64,000 bases of DNA from Rhodoferax sp. (GCF_028688795.1 NZ_JAQTXM010000024.1:21298-85297), one strand, 5' to 3'; positions 1 through 8,548 are shown, counted from the first letter of the stretch. Made by a program: numbers and translations. The notes: a model not told the origin generated them from the sequence alone.

Positions 1-1010
1 TTCAGAGCCTGCGGTGGCGGCGTGATGTTGTCGCCCCAGGACGCAAACACCACAATGGGTGCGGTGATCTGGCGCAGGTCAATGGCCTGGCCGTCTGCCA
101 TGACGGTGCCGCGCGCGAGCTTGTTGCCGACAAACAGGTTTTCGACAATCGACTCGATCTCTGTGCCAGTCATGCGGAAGTAGCCACCCCACCAGCGCTC
201 GAATTCCAGAAAGCGCTCGGCCTCGGTGTCAACCTGGCTCCACAAGTTGTAATACTTGTTCCACCAGGTGTTGGCCGGGTTCAGTTTTTCAAAATTTTCC
301 ACCAAATGCACACCGTCAAAGCGGTCGGCGCCCATGTCACCAGCCAGCGAGGCCATCCATGAGCCGCCAAGTGAGGCCCCGGCATAGCGCATCGGGTTGA
401 GTTTGGAGCTGCCGGCCCAGTAGGACACGGGTGCACCCATGATCATCAGCGGGCCAAACAATTCGGGGCGGGTGGCATTCAGGGCCATCATGGCCCAGCC
501 GGCCTGGCAGTTGCCAATGACCACCGGTTTGGCCTTGCTTTGCGGGTGGCGGGCAATCACTGCTTCAAGAAAGCGCGCCTCGGCATGCATCACCGTGATC
601 AAGGTTTGCCCGTCTTCAGGCTCTGGTCTGAAGGTGACAAAGTAAACCGTGTGGCCAGCGCGCATCGCCATGCCCACTTCAGAGTCCAGCTTGAAGCCGC
701 CAATGCCGGGGCCATGCCCGGCGCGTGGGTCAACCACCACCACCGGGCGCGCCTGTGGGTTGACGGCGTACTCGGGCGGCGGCACCAGCCGCAACAAGGC
801 GTAGTTGCAAGGCTCAGCCAGCGTGGCGCCGTCCAGCACCACCTCGTGCTCGAATTTCAACAGCGGTGGTGTGCCCTGGTCCAGATGCTCCAGGTAATTG
901 TTGCCCCGGTTGAGCATGGTTTCCATGAACAACACGGTGCGCTGTGCGGCATCGGTCAAGTAGTCCTGGGTGGACGCCGTTGGGACTGTTTCGGTGGTGC
1001 GGTCGGTCAT
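1..1010 (-). CDS. DUF3141 domain protein (alpha/beta-hydrolase-like), partial
   Basis: The minus-strand frame opens with ATG at 1010 and runs without a stop off the left edge, so only the N-terminal 336 or so residues are visible. The protein begins MTDRTTETVP and has an alpha/beta-hydrolase-like core: a strand plus glycine-rich turn (VVVVDPRAGHGPGIGGFK) and a nucleophile-elbow-like GNCQAGW, in which Cys stands where many relatives of PHA synthases have the catalytic Cys. This matches the DUF3141 family, distantly related to PhaC-type poly-3-hydroxyalkanoate synthases; the substrate is unknown. It is divergent from the HDOD gene, with 195 bp between them. The family call is from memory of its conserved look; the function is not established. 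Confidence 0.75.
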   Translation of the reverse strand, partial: MTDRTTETVPTASTQDYLTDAAQRTVLFMETMLNRGNNYLEHLDQGTPPLLKFEHEVVLDGATLAEPCNYALLRLVPPPEYAVNPQARPVVVVDPRAGHGPGIGGFKLDSEVGMAMRAGHTVYFVTFRPEPEDGQTLITVMHAEARFLEAVIARHPQSKAKPVVIGNCQAGWAMMALNATRPELFGPLMIMGAPVSYWAGSSKLNPMRYAGASLGGSWMASLAGDMGADRFDGVHLVENFEKLNPANTWWNKYYNLWSQVDTEAERFLEFERWWGGYFRMTGTEIESIVENLFVGNKLARGTVMADGQAIDLRQITAPIVVFASWGDNITPPPQAL

Positions 1011-1205
1011 GGTGTTTACCTGAAGCAAAGTATGTCGGACAGGCTATCCATAATAGGCCAGAGCGCCGCCTTGGTTCATGTGGCTGGATTTCAATTTCAC
1101 CAAATCTTGATGTAAGACAAGTTCCGGTGCAACAGCAGGGCTGGCTGGCAAAGCGCACTGCCATAATGAAATTTCCTTTTCCAAAATAGCGCAAGCGCCC
1201 CTCTC

Positions 1206-2066
1206 ATGGACCTTAAAACCCTGATCGACCAACCCGGTAAGCTGCCCACCATTCCCAAAGTGGCCCAGCAATTGATCACCAGTTTCAGCTCTGAAGACGT
1301 GTCGGTCACCGAGATTGCCAACCAGCTCACCGCCGACCCGGCATTGAGCGCCAAGCTGTTGCGTTTGGCCAATTCAGCGTATTTTCATGTGTCGCGCAGC
1401 ATCGGTACGGTGGATGCCGCCCTGCAAATGCTGGGCTTTGTGATGGTGCGTAACCTGGTGCTGGGCAACAGCGTGGCGGCTGCTTTCAAACAAGTGCAGG
1501 GCATCGACCTGAAACAGTTTTGGCGCTACAACCTGTACACCGCGTGTTCGGCGCGCTGGCTGGCGCACCGAGCTGATTTCAACTCTGATCTGGTTTTTAC
1601 GCTGGGCCTGATGCACGGCATTGGCCAGTTGCAAATGCACGCCGTGATGCCCCAGGCGGTTGCACCGCTTGACAAACAAATGAGCGTGCTGGACGCAGAG
1701 CGCACCGCGCTTGAGGTGCAAATCTTTGGCTTCCACCATGTGCAGGTGTCAGCCGAGTTAGCCCGCATCTGGAACTTTCCGCAGCCGCTGATTGATGCAC
1801 TGTGCCAAGTGGCCAATCCGCTGGCTGAGCCTGAGTTTTCAGAAGCCGCTGCCTGGGTGCACATGGGTGCCTGGCGTGCCCGCGCCGAGGTGTTGGGTTT
1901 GAGTCGTGAGGCTCAGGCCGCGAGTTACCCGGTGGAGGTAGCCAGACGTCTGCATCTGGATTCGGGCTGGACCGGCGCGCTGGCCAACCAACTGCCACAA
2001 GACGATTCCACCCTGATGCCGCCGTTGCCAGAGTTGACCGAAGGGCTTGAAGCAATGTTTGAGTAG
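1206..2066 (+). CDS. HDOD-domain signalling protein
   Basis: This 286-residue protein has an HDOD (HD-related output) domain over roughly residues 15-210. It opens with LPTIPKVAQQLI and continues with the typical DPALSAKLLRLANSAYF helix pair and a degenerate HD region near LGLMHGIGQL. HDOD proteins lack the intact His-Asp metal site and act as scaffolds or regulators in bacterial signalling, often beside c-di-GMP genes. The next gene is a diguanylate cyclase on the same strand, which fits such a role. ATG at 1206 fits the domain start. There is no signal peptide or membrane segment, so it is probably cytoplasmic. Confidence 0.85.
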   Translation: MDLKTLIDQPGKLPTIPKVAQQLITSFSSEDVSVTEIANQLTADPALSAKLLRLANSAYFHVSRSIGTVDAALQMLGFVMVRNLVLGNSVAAAFKQVQGIDLKQFWRYNLYTACSARWLAHRADFNSDLVFTLGLMHGIGQLQMHAVMPQAVAPLDKQMSVLDAERTALEVQIFGFHHVQVSAELARIWNFPQPLIDALCQVANPLAEPEFSEAAAWVHMGAWRARAEVLGLSREAQAASYPVEVARRLHLDSGWTGALANQLPQDDSTLMPPLPELTEGLEAMFE

Positions 2067-2075
2067 TTATAAGTG

Positions 2076-2132
2076 TTTTAAGCCTCTAGCCCTTGTTAAA
2101 TAAGCGCAAGTAGCTATCAGAATTGATTATTA
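2076..2132 (+). repeat. Interspersed repeat copy 1 (intergenic)
   Basis: A near-consensus copy of the window-wide repeat: GCCTCTAGCCCTTGT, then AAGCGCAAG, then TAGCTAT with an AT-rich tail. It lies between the HDOD and diguanylate cyclase genes. Confidence 0.8.
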
Positions 2133-2225
2133 GGCTACCGGACATGGTGACGCTTATGGCTGTTGTGTTTGGACGAAAAACCAGGGAGCAAAATACGTGT
2201 TCCCCGATCTTGAAAAGCAGAAAAA

Positions 2226-3494
2226 ATGTCCTCTTCAGTCCAAATTTGCGCTGCCATTTTTGCCTCGCTTCCAGATGCGGTTTTTTTGATTGACCCAGAG
2301 ACATCGTTTATTCTTGATTGCAATGAAGCTGCATTGAAACAGGTCGGCATGCCGCGTGAAGAGGTTTTGAACCATTCTGTGCTGACGTTGCAAAAAGATG
2401 TGGTGGGCATTGACCAATGGGCGAGCATTGCACAGGCCATTTGGGCCAGCGATGGGTTTGTATTCATTGGCCAGCATCGCCACGCCAGCGGGGCAGAAAT
2501 GCCTGTGGAAATCAACACCAGCCACTTTGTTCATGACGGCAAAGCCTATTTTTTGTCGATTGCCCGCAATATCAACCAGCGTCTGGCCCTGGAGCAAGAC
2601 CTGAGCAACCGTGACGCGCAATTACGCTTTGCGCTGACCGAAGGTTCTGACGGGATTTGGGATTGGAACCTGCGTACCGACGAAGTCTTTTTCAGTCCCC
2701 AGTTGGCGCGCATGATGGGCTATGGTCCACATGAAATGAAGCCGACGCTGGCAACCTGGACCGACAACATCCACCCCGACGACAACCAGCGCGTGCACAG
2801 TGTGCTGCAAGCCCATATTGCTGGCTTGCGTGAGCGCTACGACGCGCAGTACCGCTTGCGTAACCGCAATGGTCACTACCTGTGGGTGCATGACCGTGGC
2901 CGTGTCTGTGAGCATGACGCTCAAGGCAGACCGAGCCGTGTGGTGGGCATGGTTAACAACATCACCGATGAAAAGGCCAGAGAGCTCGCCTTGCTGAAGA
3001 TCGCTTCTCACGACGCGCTCACCGGACTCCTGAACCGGCGCGAGTGCGACACGGTGCTGGAGCGACAAATTCAGCTTTGCCGTCGTTTGCAGGTCCCGCT
3101 GGGATTGTGCTTTTTTGATCTGGACCATTTCAAGCAGATCAATGACACCTTGGGTCACGCGGTGGGTGACCGTGTGTTGCAACACCTGTGCCGGGTGATT
3201 GAAGGAGAAATCCGCAACACCGATTATTTTTTCAGATGGGGAGGTGAAGAATTTTTGATACTTTGCACCGACACGCCGTTGGCTGATTTGCTGGCGTTAG
3301 CTGAAAAACTGCGTCGACGAGTTGAGCTGATCGACTGGAGTGGCATCGCCTTAATTGATCGTGTGACGTGCTGTTTCGGCATCGCCGGCATGCCCGCGCA
3401 TGGTGTTGATGCATCAAGTCTTTTTATTGCTGCCGATGCGGCGCTTTATGCGGCCAAGGCCAATGGTCGCAATCGGGTTGAAATGGCAAGCTGA
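2226..3494 (+). CDS. PAS-PAS-GGDEF diguanylate cyclase
   Basis: This 422-residue cytoplasmic protein has two PAS-type sensor domains (about residues 5-120 and 130-250) followed by a GGDEF domain (about 260-420). The active-site signature is RWGGEEF, an active GGDEF variant, and the usual DLDHFKQINDTLGH metal/substrate segment precedes it, so synthesis of cyclic di-GMP from GTP is expected. The WDWNLRTDEVFFS stretch is typical of a PAS_3 fold. There is no RxxD inhibitory site immediately before GGEEF. The protein has no membrane segments, so the stimulus is probably intracellular. It sits 160 bp after the HDOD gene with a repeat copy between. Confidence 0.92.
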   Translation: MSSSVQICAAIFASLPDAVFLIDPETSFILDCNEAALKQVGMPREEVLNHSVLTLQKDVVGIDQWASIAQAIWASDGFVFIGQHRHASGAEMPVEINTSHFVHDGKAYFLSIARNINQRLALEQDLSNRDAQLRFALTEGSDGIWDWNLRTDEVFFSPQLARMMGYGPHEMKPTLATWTDNIHPDDNQRVHSVLQAHIAGLRERYDAQYRLRNRNGHYLWVHDRGRVCEHDAQGRPSRVVGMVNNITDEKARELALLKIASHDALTGLLNRRECDTVLERQIQLCRRLQVPLGLCFFDLDHFKQINDTLGHAVGDRVLQHLCRVIEGEIRNTDYFFRWGGEEFLILCTDTPLADLLALAEKLRRRVELIDWSGIALIDRVTCCFGIAGMPAHGVDASSLFIAADAALYAAKANGRNRVEMAS

Positions 3495-3549
3495 GGTTTG
3501 CTGAAGGGCTTGCCAGAGGCAACTTTTGCAGAGGGTCGAGAAGCGGCGC

Positions 3550-3708
3550 TCAGGTTGGCTCAGCGCAATCCCGAAATTGACCGTACAAGGTGAGCTCGTG
3601 GCCGTCCACCACGAAACCATCCGGGGCGAGTTGTTTCAAGTGCCCGGGACAACCAGGCTGACGAGCATCTAGGCCAATGACGGGTTTGTAGATGGGGGTC
3701 AGTTCCAT
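3550..3708 (-). pseudogene. Short ORF, possible transposase N-terminal remnant
   Basis: A 52-residue minus-strand frame starts at ATG 3708 behind a strong GGAGG ribosome-binding site. Its first residues, MELTPIYKPVIGLD, resemble the beginning of some IS110-family transposases (a conserved hydrophobic strand followed by an acidic residue). The rest does not look like any family I recognise. It lies beside the decayed CobW gene, so the area may be scarred by an old rearrangement. It could equally be a small unrelated gene or chance. I saw no flanking inverted repeats. Confidence 0.25.
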
Positions 3709-3803
3709 CGGAATCCTCCAGTTGAATGTTTCGCACAAGAACCATCTCGTCATAGTCACCAGCTTCCTCAAACATGATCAAAACTGCTTGAGGCCTTGGG
3801 CCC

Positions 3804-4153
3804 TCATGTCGCCTTGCTCTTAATCGCGCCGAATATGCACTGGGCTAAGCCTTTTTCAAGAAGTTCCTGTGGCAGGTCTTTGCCGATAAACACCATCTTG
3901 GAGTTGCGTGTTTCGTCCTTCTTCCAATCACTTCCCAGCTCAGCGCCCATTAGCATGTGCACGCCCTGAAAGACGATGCGCTGGTTTTGCCCCTGTCCAC
4001 CAGTGAGGCATCAATGTTGACCTCACTCATGTCATTGACGATGACAGCCACCCGCAAGCCGTCGCGGTTGGCCAGAATGTGGTTGAGCAGGGTGGTCTTG
4101 CCAGCGCCCAAAAAGCCGGAAAGTACGGTCACAGGCAGGCGGGTGTTTTGCAT
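3804..4153 (-). pseudogene. CobW/ZNG1-type GTPase pseudogene with internal deletion
   Basis: The minus strand starts at 4153 with [20 protein letters not shown], which contains the P-loop GAGKTT of COG0523 metal-chaperone GTPases, and continues to [11 protein letters not shown]. Directly after this the reading frame changes. In the new frame the C-terminal part of the same family is readable ([20 protein letters not shown], then FIGKDLPQELLEKGLAQC) to a stop at 3804. The central region of a normal protein of about 350-400 residues, including the CxCC metal site and the GTP-binding NKxD motif, is missing. An internal deletion joined the ends out of frame. The location next to zinc-uptake genes fits a former zinc-homeostasis role. 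Confidence 0.82.
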
Positions 4154-4177
4154 GGTGTTACCCCATAAATTTTAGAA

Positions 4178-4230
4178 AAAATAAGCCTACAACCCTTGTC
4201 ATACAAGCGCTTGATGCTATGAAAGATTTT
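4178..4230 (+). repeat. Interspersed repeat copy 2 (intergenic)
   Basis: A diverged copy of the repeat: AAGCCTACAACCCTTGT, then CAAGCGCTTG and TGCTATGAAA. It lies upstream of the CobW pseudogene start. Confidence 0.6.
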
Positions 4231-4341
4231 TCTGGTTTTCGAGGCAGCGTTGCTTAGTGATGCACACCCCGTGAGTCACACCAGCCGGGTTTTTTGGGTT
4301 AAAACCCAACTTGGCGGGGTGGTCTCACCGTTTCAAAGGCT

Positions 4342-5259
4342 TTAGTTCAGCTTCATGCCTGAGATCAATTGCGTCAGGTTGTGGTTCATCATCTTCAGGT
4401 AGGTGGGTGCCGGGCCACTGGCTTCTGACAAGGCATCTGAGTACAGCGTGGCACCCACGCTCACGCCTGCGTCTTTGCTGAGTTGCGCCATCAGTTTGGG
4501 ATTGCTCATGTTTTCGACAAAGACGGCCTTGATTTTTTCACGCTTGATTTGGCGGATCAACTCGGCCACATGCTTGGCACTGGGTTCGCTGTCGGTGTTC
4601 ACGCCCTCTGGCGAGAGCAGGGTGATACCGTACCGCGCACCCATGTAGCCAAACGCATCGTGCGAGGTGATCACCTTGCGTTTGACTGTTGCAATGGCGT
4701 CAAACTGCGCCTTGGCTTGCGCATCGAAGTCTTTCAGCTGCTTGGCATAAGCCTCAGCATTGGCTTGGTAAGTGGCTGCACCCGTGGGGTCGGCCTTGGC
4801 CAAACCGGCGGCAATGTTGTTCACAAATTGCACCACGTTGAGCGGGTTTTGCCAGGCGTGGGGGTCTGTCTCGGCGTGACCCTTGTCATGGCCGGCTTCG
4901 GCCGCCATTTGGCGCGGTTTCACGCCCTTGGAAGCCACCACGGTTTCGCCCTTGTAACCCGCGGATTTGGCCAACTTCTGCGCCCAAGGCTCAAAGCTCA
5001 GGCCATTGACCACAAACACGCGCGCGCCCAGCACGGCTTTGGCATCCGCTGGGCTGGGGGTGAATTCGTGCGCGTCGGCGTCAGGTCCGGCCAGGGTGGT
5101 GACCTTAACCCGGTCGCCACCCACCACCTGCACCAGATCACCCAAAATGCTGAACGAGGCCACCACGGGCATTGGCTCTGCGGCGTTGGCTTGGGCGGTA
5201 AAGAGGCCGCTGGCAGCCAGTGCGGACAGGGCGAAAATTTTGAGGGTTGTGCGTTTCAT
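4342..5259 (-). CDS. znuA: Zinc/manganese ABC transporter substrate-binding protein (ZnuA-like)
   Basis: This 305-residue periplasmic metal-binding protein of the cluster A-I family has a Sec signal peptide (about residues 1-26, ending QANAA). Conserved metal ligands are visible as His64 (AHEFTPSP), His134 (DPHAWQNP), His200 (SHDAFGYM) and a C-terminal Asp near LYSDALS. A short His-containing loop (HDKGHAETD) precedes His134; His-rich loops are typical of zinc rather than manganese binders. It is the last gene of a minus-strand operon with the permease 26 bp upstream and the ATPase beyond. The operator-like repeats near 7146-7212 and the zur-like gene point to zinc control. Confidence 0.92.
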   Translation of the reverse strand: MKRTTLKIFALSALAASGLFTAQANAAEPMPVVASFSILGDLVQVVGGDRVKVTTLAGPDADAHEFTPSPADAKAVLGARVFVVNGLSFEPWAQKLAKSAGYKGETVVASKGVKPRQMAAEAGHDKGHAETDPHAWQNPLNVVQFVNNIAAGLAKADPTGAATYQANAEAYAKQLKDFDAQAKAQFDAIATVKRKVITSHDAFGYMGARYGITLLSPEGVNTDSEPSAKHVAELIRQIKREKIKAVFVENMSNPKLMAQLSKDAGVSVGATLYSDALSEASGPAPTYLKMMNHNLTQLISGMKLN

Positions 5260-5285
5260 GAGTTTCCTTATGGAGGGTTTAAAAA

Positions 5286-6170
5286 CTAGGCGACCCGGTG
5301 CGGGCGTTTAAGGATTTGCGGAAGCCATCCACCGGGTGAAATCAGCAGAGAAGTGACATACAACGCCCCGGCGCAGACAATGATGGTCGGGCCGCTGGGT
5401 GTATCAAGGTGGTACGAGATCAGCAACCCGGCCACACTTGCCAGTGCTGCTTGCACGCTGGCATTGACCAGTTGTGCCGCCAGACTTTCATGCCAGAGCC
5501 GGGCCGACACGGCGGGCAGCATCATCAAGCCGACAGCCATCATCGTGCCCAGGGTTTGAAAACCCGCCACCAGGTTCACCACCACCAGCATCAGAAAGAT
5601 TTGTTGCCACAGCCAGGGCCGGCTGCTGGCTGAAGCGGACGCAGCCGCTAAAAACATGGGGTCAAACGTTTCCAGCACAAAGCCGCGGTAACACGTGGCC
5701 AAGGTCAACACGCTGACGCTGGCCACACCCGCCACCAGCAGCAAACCCTGCTCATCCACCCCGAGCGCACTGCCAAACAAGATGTGCAGCAGGTCCAACT
5801 GGCTTCCTTGGCGCGAGATCAGTGTCACACCCACGGCCAGTGCCAGCAAATACATGGCGGCCAAGCTGGCGTCTTCTTTGAGCGCCGTCGCGCGGCTGAC
5901 CACGCCCGCCATCGCAGCCACCAACAAACCCGCCACCACCCCCCCCAGCGCCATGGCTGGCAGCGACAAACCAAACAGCATGAACCCCACCGCCACCCCT
6001 GGCAGCACGGCATGGGTCAACGCATCGCCCAGCAAACTCATGCGCCGCAGCGTCAAAAATACGCCCAAGGGTGCGGCACTGACTGCCAGCGCCAGTGTGG
6101 CCACCAGGGCGCGGCGCATGAAAGCGAATTCGGCAAAGGGTCCGACCAACACATCCCACAGTCCGGTCAT
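5286..6170 (-). CDS. znuB: Zinc/manganese ABC transporter permease (ZnuB-like)
   Basis: A 294-residue inner-membrane permease of the ABC-3 family with about eight hydrophobic helices. It shows the family start (EFAFMRRALVATLALAVSAAPLGVFLTLRRMSLLGDAL region) and the conserved glycine/alanine-rich DALTHAVLPGVAVGF segment. It forms the membrane channel for the metal delivered by the neighbouring binding protein. Its start overlaps the end of the ATPase gene by 4 bp, indicating translational coupling. Metal specificity cannot be read from the permease alone; zinc is inferred from the neighbouring zur-like regulator. Confidence 0.92.
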   Translation of the reverse strand: MTGLWDVLVGPFAEFAFMRRALVATLALAVSAAPLGVFLTLRRMSLLGDALTHAVLPGVAVGFMLFGLSLPAMALGGVVAGLLVAAMAGVVSRATALKEDASLAAMYLLALAVGVTLISRQGSQLDLLHILFGSALGVDEQGLLLVAGVASVSVLTLATCYRGFVLETFDPMFLAAASASASSRPWLWQQIFLMLVVVNLVAGFQTLGTMMAVGLMMLPAVSARLWHESLAAQLVNASVQAALASVAGLLISYHLDTPSGPTIIVCAGALYVTSLLISPGGWLPQILKRPHRVA

Positions 6171-6904
6171 ACCGCGGCCTCATCGGTGTGGCAAATCTCG
6201 GCGTTGTCGTCCCAGGCCTCGGCCAAGGCGCGGGCGCGTTGCAGGTTGGGGTCCGTCAACACCTGTGCGGTCGGCCCCCATGCCACCAGTTCACGCGCCA
6301 AAAGCACAGTTTGCTCAAAGTGGGCCGCGACTTGTGCGTCGTCATGCAGCACGGCAATCACGGTGCGGCCCTGCGTGTGCCATTGATGAACCAGTGCCAG
6401 CAGGGCAGCGGTGGTGCGTGAATCCATGGCGTTAAACGGCTCGTCCAGCAAGATCAGCTGGGCGTCTTGCACCAGCAGGCGGGCAAACAACACGCGCTGA
6501 AACTGCCCGCTTGAGAGCGACCCCACGGCGCGATGCTCAAAACCCTCCAGCCCGACGGTGCGAATGGCTGCATCGGCGCGGCTTTGCATGCTGCGACTGA
6601 TGCCACCCCATACCCCCACTGAACTCCAGCAACCCAACAACACGCAGTCGCGCACTTGCATGGGAAAAGTCCGTTCAATCTCGGTGAGTTGTGGCAGGTA
6701 AGCAATATGTTGGCGTGGCGTGGTGGTGCGCACTTCGCCACCCGCAGGCTTGAGCAGCCCCATGATGCTTTTGAGCAGTGTGCTTTTACCCGAACCGTTT
6801 GGGCCGATCACTGCGCTAAGAGAGCCAGCTGCAAAAGTGCCGCTGATATGGTGCAATGCCGGGTGCTGGCGGTAACTTACCGTCAGGTTGTCGACCGTCA
6901 CCAC
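6167..6904 (-). CDS. znuC: Zinc/manganese ABC transporter ATP-binding protein (ZnuC-like)
   Basis: This 245-residue ABC ATPase has Walker A GPNGSGKST (about residues 36-44), an ABC signature in the form LSSGQFQRV, and Walker B LILLDEP followed by the switch His in IAVLHDD. It powers the permease encoded downstream, with a 4-bp overlap, and the adjacent binding protein. The gene start overlaps the stop of the His-rich membrane protein by a few bases, so the four genes appear to be one transcript starting near 7113. It is complete in length for the family. Confidence 0.93.
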   Translation of the reverse strand: MVTVDNLTVSYRQHPALHHISGTFAAGSLSAVIGPNGSGKSTLLKSIMGLLKPAGGEVRTTTPRQHIAYLPQLTEIERTFPMQVRDCVLLGCWSSVGVWGGISRSMQSRADAAIRTVGLEGFEHRAVGSLSSGQFQRVLFARLLVQDAQLILLDEPFNAMDSRTTAALLALVHQWHTQGRTVIAVLHDDAQVAAHFEQTVLLARELVAWGPTAQVLTDPNLQRARALAEAWDDNAEICHTDEAAV

Positions 6905-7113
6905 AGGGCGGCTCCTTCATTGGCCCACAGCACGGCCAGCCACAGCAGCAGCACCATCGGCAACACCGCCAGCGCGCGCAACCAGGCTGGCCAGGCCAGC
7001 ACGCTGCGGCGTGGCTTGGGAAGGAAGGGGGCCCGCAGGGGCTGACTGTGCGACGGGCCATGCGTATGCGAATGGCTTGACGCATGGGAGTGTTGCGGTG
7101 AATTGGTAGACAT
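6898..7113 (-). CDS. Small His-rich single-pass membrane protein
   Basis: A 71-residue protein beginning MSTNSPQHSHASSHSHTHG. The first 25 residues carry six His spaced by Ser/Thr/Gly, followed by a basic stretch (LPKPRR) and one hydrophobic segment (about residues 43-65). This suggests an N-terminal metal-binding tail, probably cytoplasmic by the positive-inside rule. It is the first gene of the zinc-uptake operon and overlaps the ATPase gene by 7 bp. ATG at 7113 is preferred over upstream starts because it begins the His-rich segment just outside the operator region. I do not recognise a named family; a zinc-buffering or docking role is inference. Confidence 0.65.
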   Translation of the reverse strand: MSTNSPQHSHASSHSHTHGPSHSQPLRAPFLPKPRRSVLAWPAWLRALAVLPMVLLLWLAVLWANEGAALW

Positions 7114-7145
7114 AGGTGATGCAAAAATGGGGTTGCGAACAAAGT

Positions 7146-7212
7146 GCAACTGAACTGCGGTATAGTTTACTGCAACTGGATTGCGTTAGAGTTTATCGCA
7201 ACTCAATTGCAC
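7146..7212. promoter_or_regulatory. Phased operator array between zinc operon and zur-like gene
   Basis: Three units beginning GCAACT start at 7146, 7172 and 7198, exactly 26 bp apart. The first two share GCAACTG, then TGCG, then TA and AGTTTA; the third is GCAACTCAATTGC. TTGCG (7181-7185) and CGCAA (7197-7201) form an inverted pair. The array lies in the 137-bp divergent gap between the His-rich/znu operon and the Fur-family gene. Cooperative Zur binding is the likely role, but the binding protein is inferred. Confidence 0.65.
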
Positions 7213-7250
7213 TAAGCCTTAAGCTGAAAAATTATTCACCCATCAACGCC

Positions 7251-7898
7251 ATGTCCACCCCTCTGATCCCTCTTGCGCCAGATCCGATTGATGCCTTGCT
7301 GTCGGCCCACGGTTTGCGCCGCACGGCGGCTTCGCGGCGCGTGTTGGGCTGGCTGCTGGCGCACCCCGACACTAGCTACACCCATGCCCAATTGCAAAGC
7401 GCGTTGCAAGCTGATAGCGGTGAACCTGTTGCCAATCTCGCTGGGGCCAACCCGCAGTGGGTGAGCGATTCTGCTGGCGCGGGCCCTGTGGCGCTGGACC
7501 GCGTCACGCTCTACCGCCTGATTGACCGCCTGACACAAGTGGGCCTGCTGTTGTGCCGGGTCGATGCCAACCGGGTGCGCCGTTACCAGGCCATGCCGGC
7601 CAGTGTGCACGCCTTGCCGCACTTTGAGTGCCAAAGCTGCCACCGTGACCAGCCCCTGCAAGGCACGTTACAAGGCAGTGCGCTGGATCTGGAAGTGGCG
7701 GCGCAAAGCGCGCTGCAAGCCTTGAAAGCTTTGGGTTACCAGGGCCTGAGCCTGGATTTGGCAGTGCGCGGTGTGTGCGTGGACTGCGCCACCGCCACCA
7801 CAGCGCCTGCTGGACAAAGAACAGCGCCCCTCACCGAGGCAAAGCCGGCCAAAAAGACAGCGCCGGTTGACAGGTCCACCCAGGGTGCCGGGCAATGA
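7251..7898 (+). CDS. zur: Fur-family transcriptional regulator, Zur-like
   Basis: A 215-residue protein with an N-terminal winged helix (LLSAHGLRRTAASRRVLGWL to VTLYRLIDRLTQVGLL) and a Fur-type dimer/metal part containing FECQSCHRDQ and a C-terminal VCVDCAT pair. The two CxxC motifs form the structural zinc site. ATG at 7251 is chosen because it begins just before the HTH and lies outside the operator array; longer frames would run through it. An extended, poorly conserved insertion (about residues 60-85) and a Lys/Ala-rich tail are unusual. Context (znu operon divergent, second ABC system downstream with 4-bp overlap) points to zinc sensing rather than iron. Confidence 0.85.
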   Translation: MSTPLIPLAPDPIDALLSAHGLRRTAASRRVLGWLLAHPDTSYTHAQLQSALQADSGEPVANLAGANPQWVSDSAGAGPVALDRVTLYRLIDRLTQVGLLLCRVDANRVRRYQAMPASVHALPHFECQSCHRDQPLQGTLQGSALDLEVAAQSALQALKALGYQGLSLDLAVRGVCVDCATATTAPAGQRTAPLTEAKPAKKTAPVDRSTQGAGQ

Positions 7899-8548
7899 TC
7901 TGCACCCAGAGCCTGGGCTACAGCTACCCGCAGGGCCCAACGCTTGTTTTTCCCGATGTGGATGTGCCGCAAGGCGCGGTGCTGCTGCTCAGTGGCCCAT
8001 CCGGCTGTGGCAAGTCAACCTGGCTGGCGCTGGTGGCCGCGCTGGTGGCGCCCACAAAGGGCACGCTCACGGTTGCTGACCAGTCCTTAAATGATCTTGA
8101 AAATGTAGCTGCTGACGCATGGAGGGCAGGTGCTATCGGCTTTTTGCCTCAAAAATTGCACCTGAGCGGTGCACTCACTGTGGCGCAAAACCTGGCGCTG
8201 GCGCAATGGGCCAGTGGCACGCCTGAAGACCAAGCTGCCATTCAGGTGGCGCTGTCGGCCTTGGGCGTGGCAGAGTTGGCGCTGCGCTTGCCGGCCCAAC
8301 TCTCGGGTGGCCAGGCGCAACGTGTGGCGCTGGCGCGCGCCGTGCTGCTCAGGCCGCAAGTGATTCTGGCCGACGAGCCCACCGCCAGTCTGGACGACGA
8401 GGCCGCGGCCGATGCCGTTGGCCTGCTGCTTGCCACCGCCCAAGCGCAAGGTGCCACGCTGGTCATTGCCACCCATGACGCGAGGGTGGCAGCGCTCATG
8501 CCCGCTGGTGTGGACGCTTGTAGGGTTGGGTTCAGCCGACCTGGTTGA
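7895..8548 (+). CDS. ABC transporter ATP-binding protein (LolD/MacB-type)
   Basis: A 217-residue ATPase with Walker [10 protein letters not shown], signature LSGGQAQRV and Walker B VILADEP, then a switch His in IATHDAR. It belongs to the LolD/MacB/FtsE-like class that works with FtsX-fold permeases, one of which is encoded downstream. The start overlaps the zur-like stop by 4 bp, so both are probably co-transcribed and zinc-controlled. A degraded repeat copy (8087-8137) lies inside the gene before the Q-loop and replaces the usual charged helix with [13 protein letters not shown]. Gene order recalls the Zur-regulated zrg locus of Vibrio cholerae; that comparison is from memory. Confidence 0.88.
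   Translation: MICTQSLGYSYPQGPTLVFPDVDVPQGAVLLLSGPSGCGKSTWLALVAALVAPTKGTLTVADQSLNDLENVAADAWRAGAIGFLPQKLHLSGALTVAQNLALAQWASGTPEDQAAIQVALSALGVAELALRLPAQLSGGQAQRVALARAVLLRPQVILADEPTASLDDEAAADAVGLLLATAQAQGATLVIATHDARVAALMPAGVDACRVGFSRPG
8087..8137 (-). repeat. Degraded interspersed repeat copy, antisense inside ABC ATPase gene
   Basis: On the minus strand the segment reads ATAGCACCT, then ATGCG and CAGCAGCTA, with the same internal spacing as the consensus (30 bases from CTA to AGCT). It lies within the ATPase gene in antisense orientation and keeps the frame open. Confidence 0.5.

Noticed and set aside
4270..4325. Terminator after znuA
   Set aside because: GGGTTAAAACCC forms a weak stem, but there is no T run in the direction of znuA transcription.
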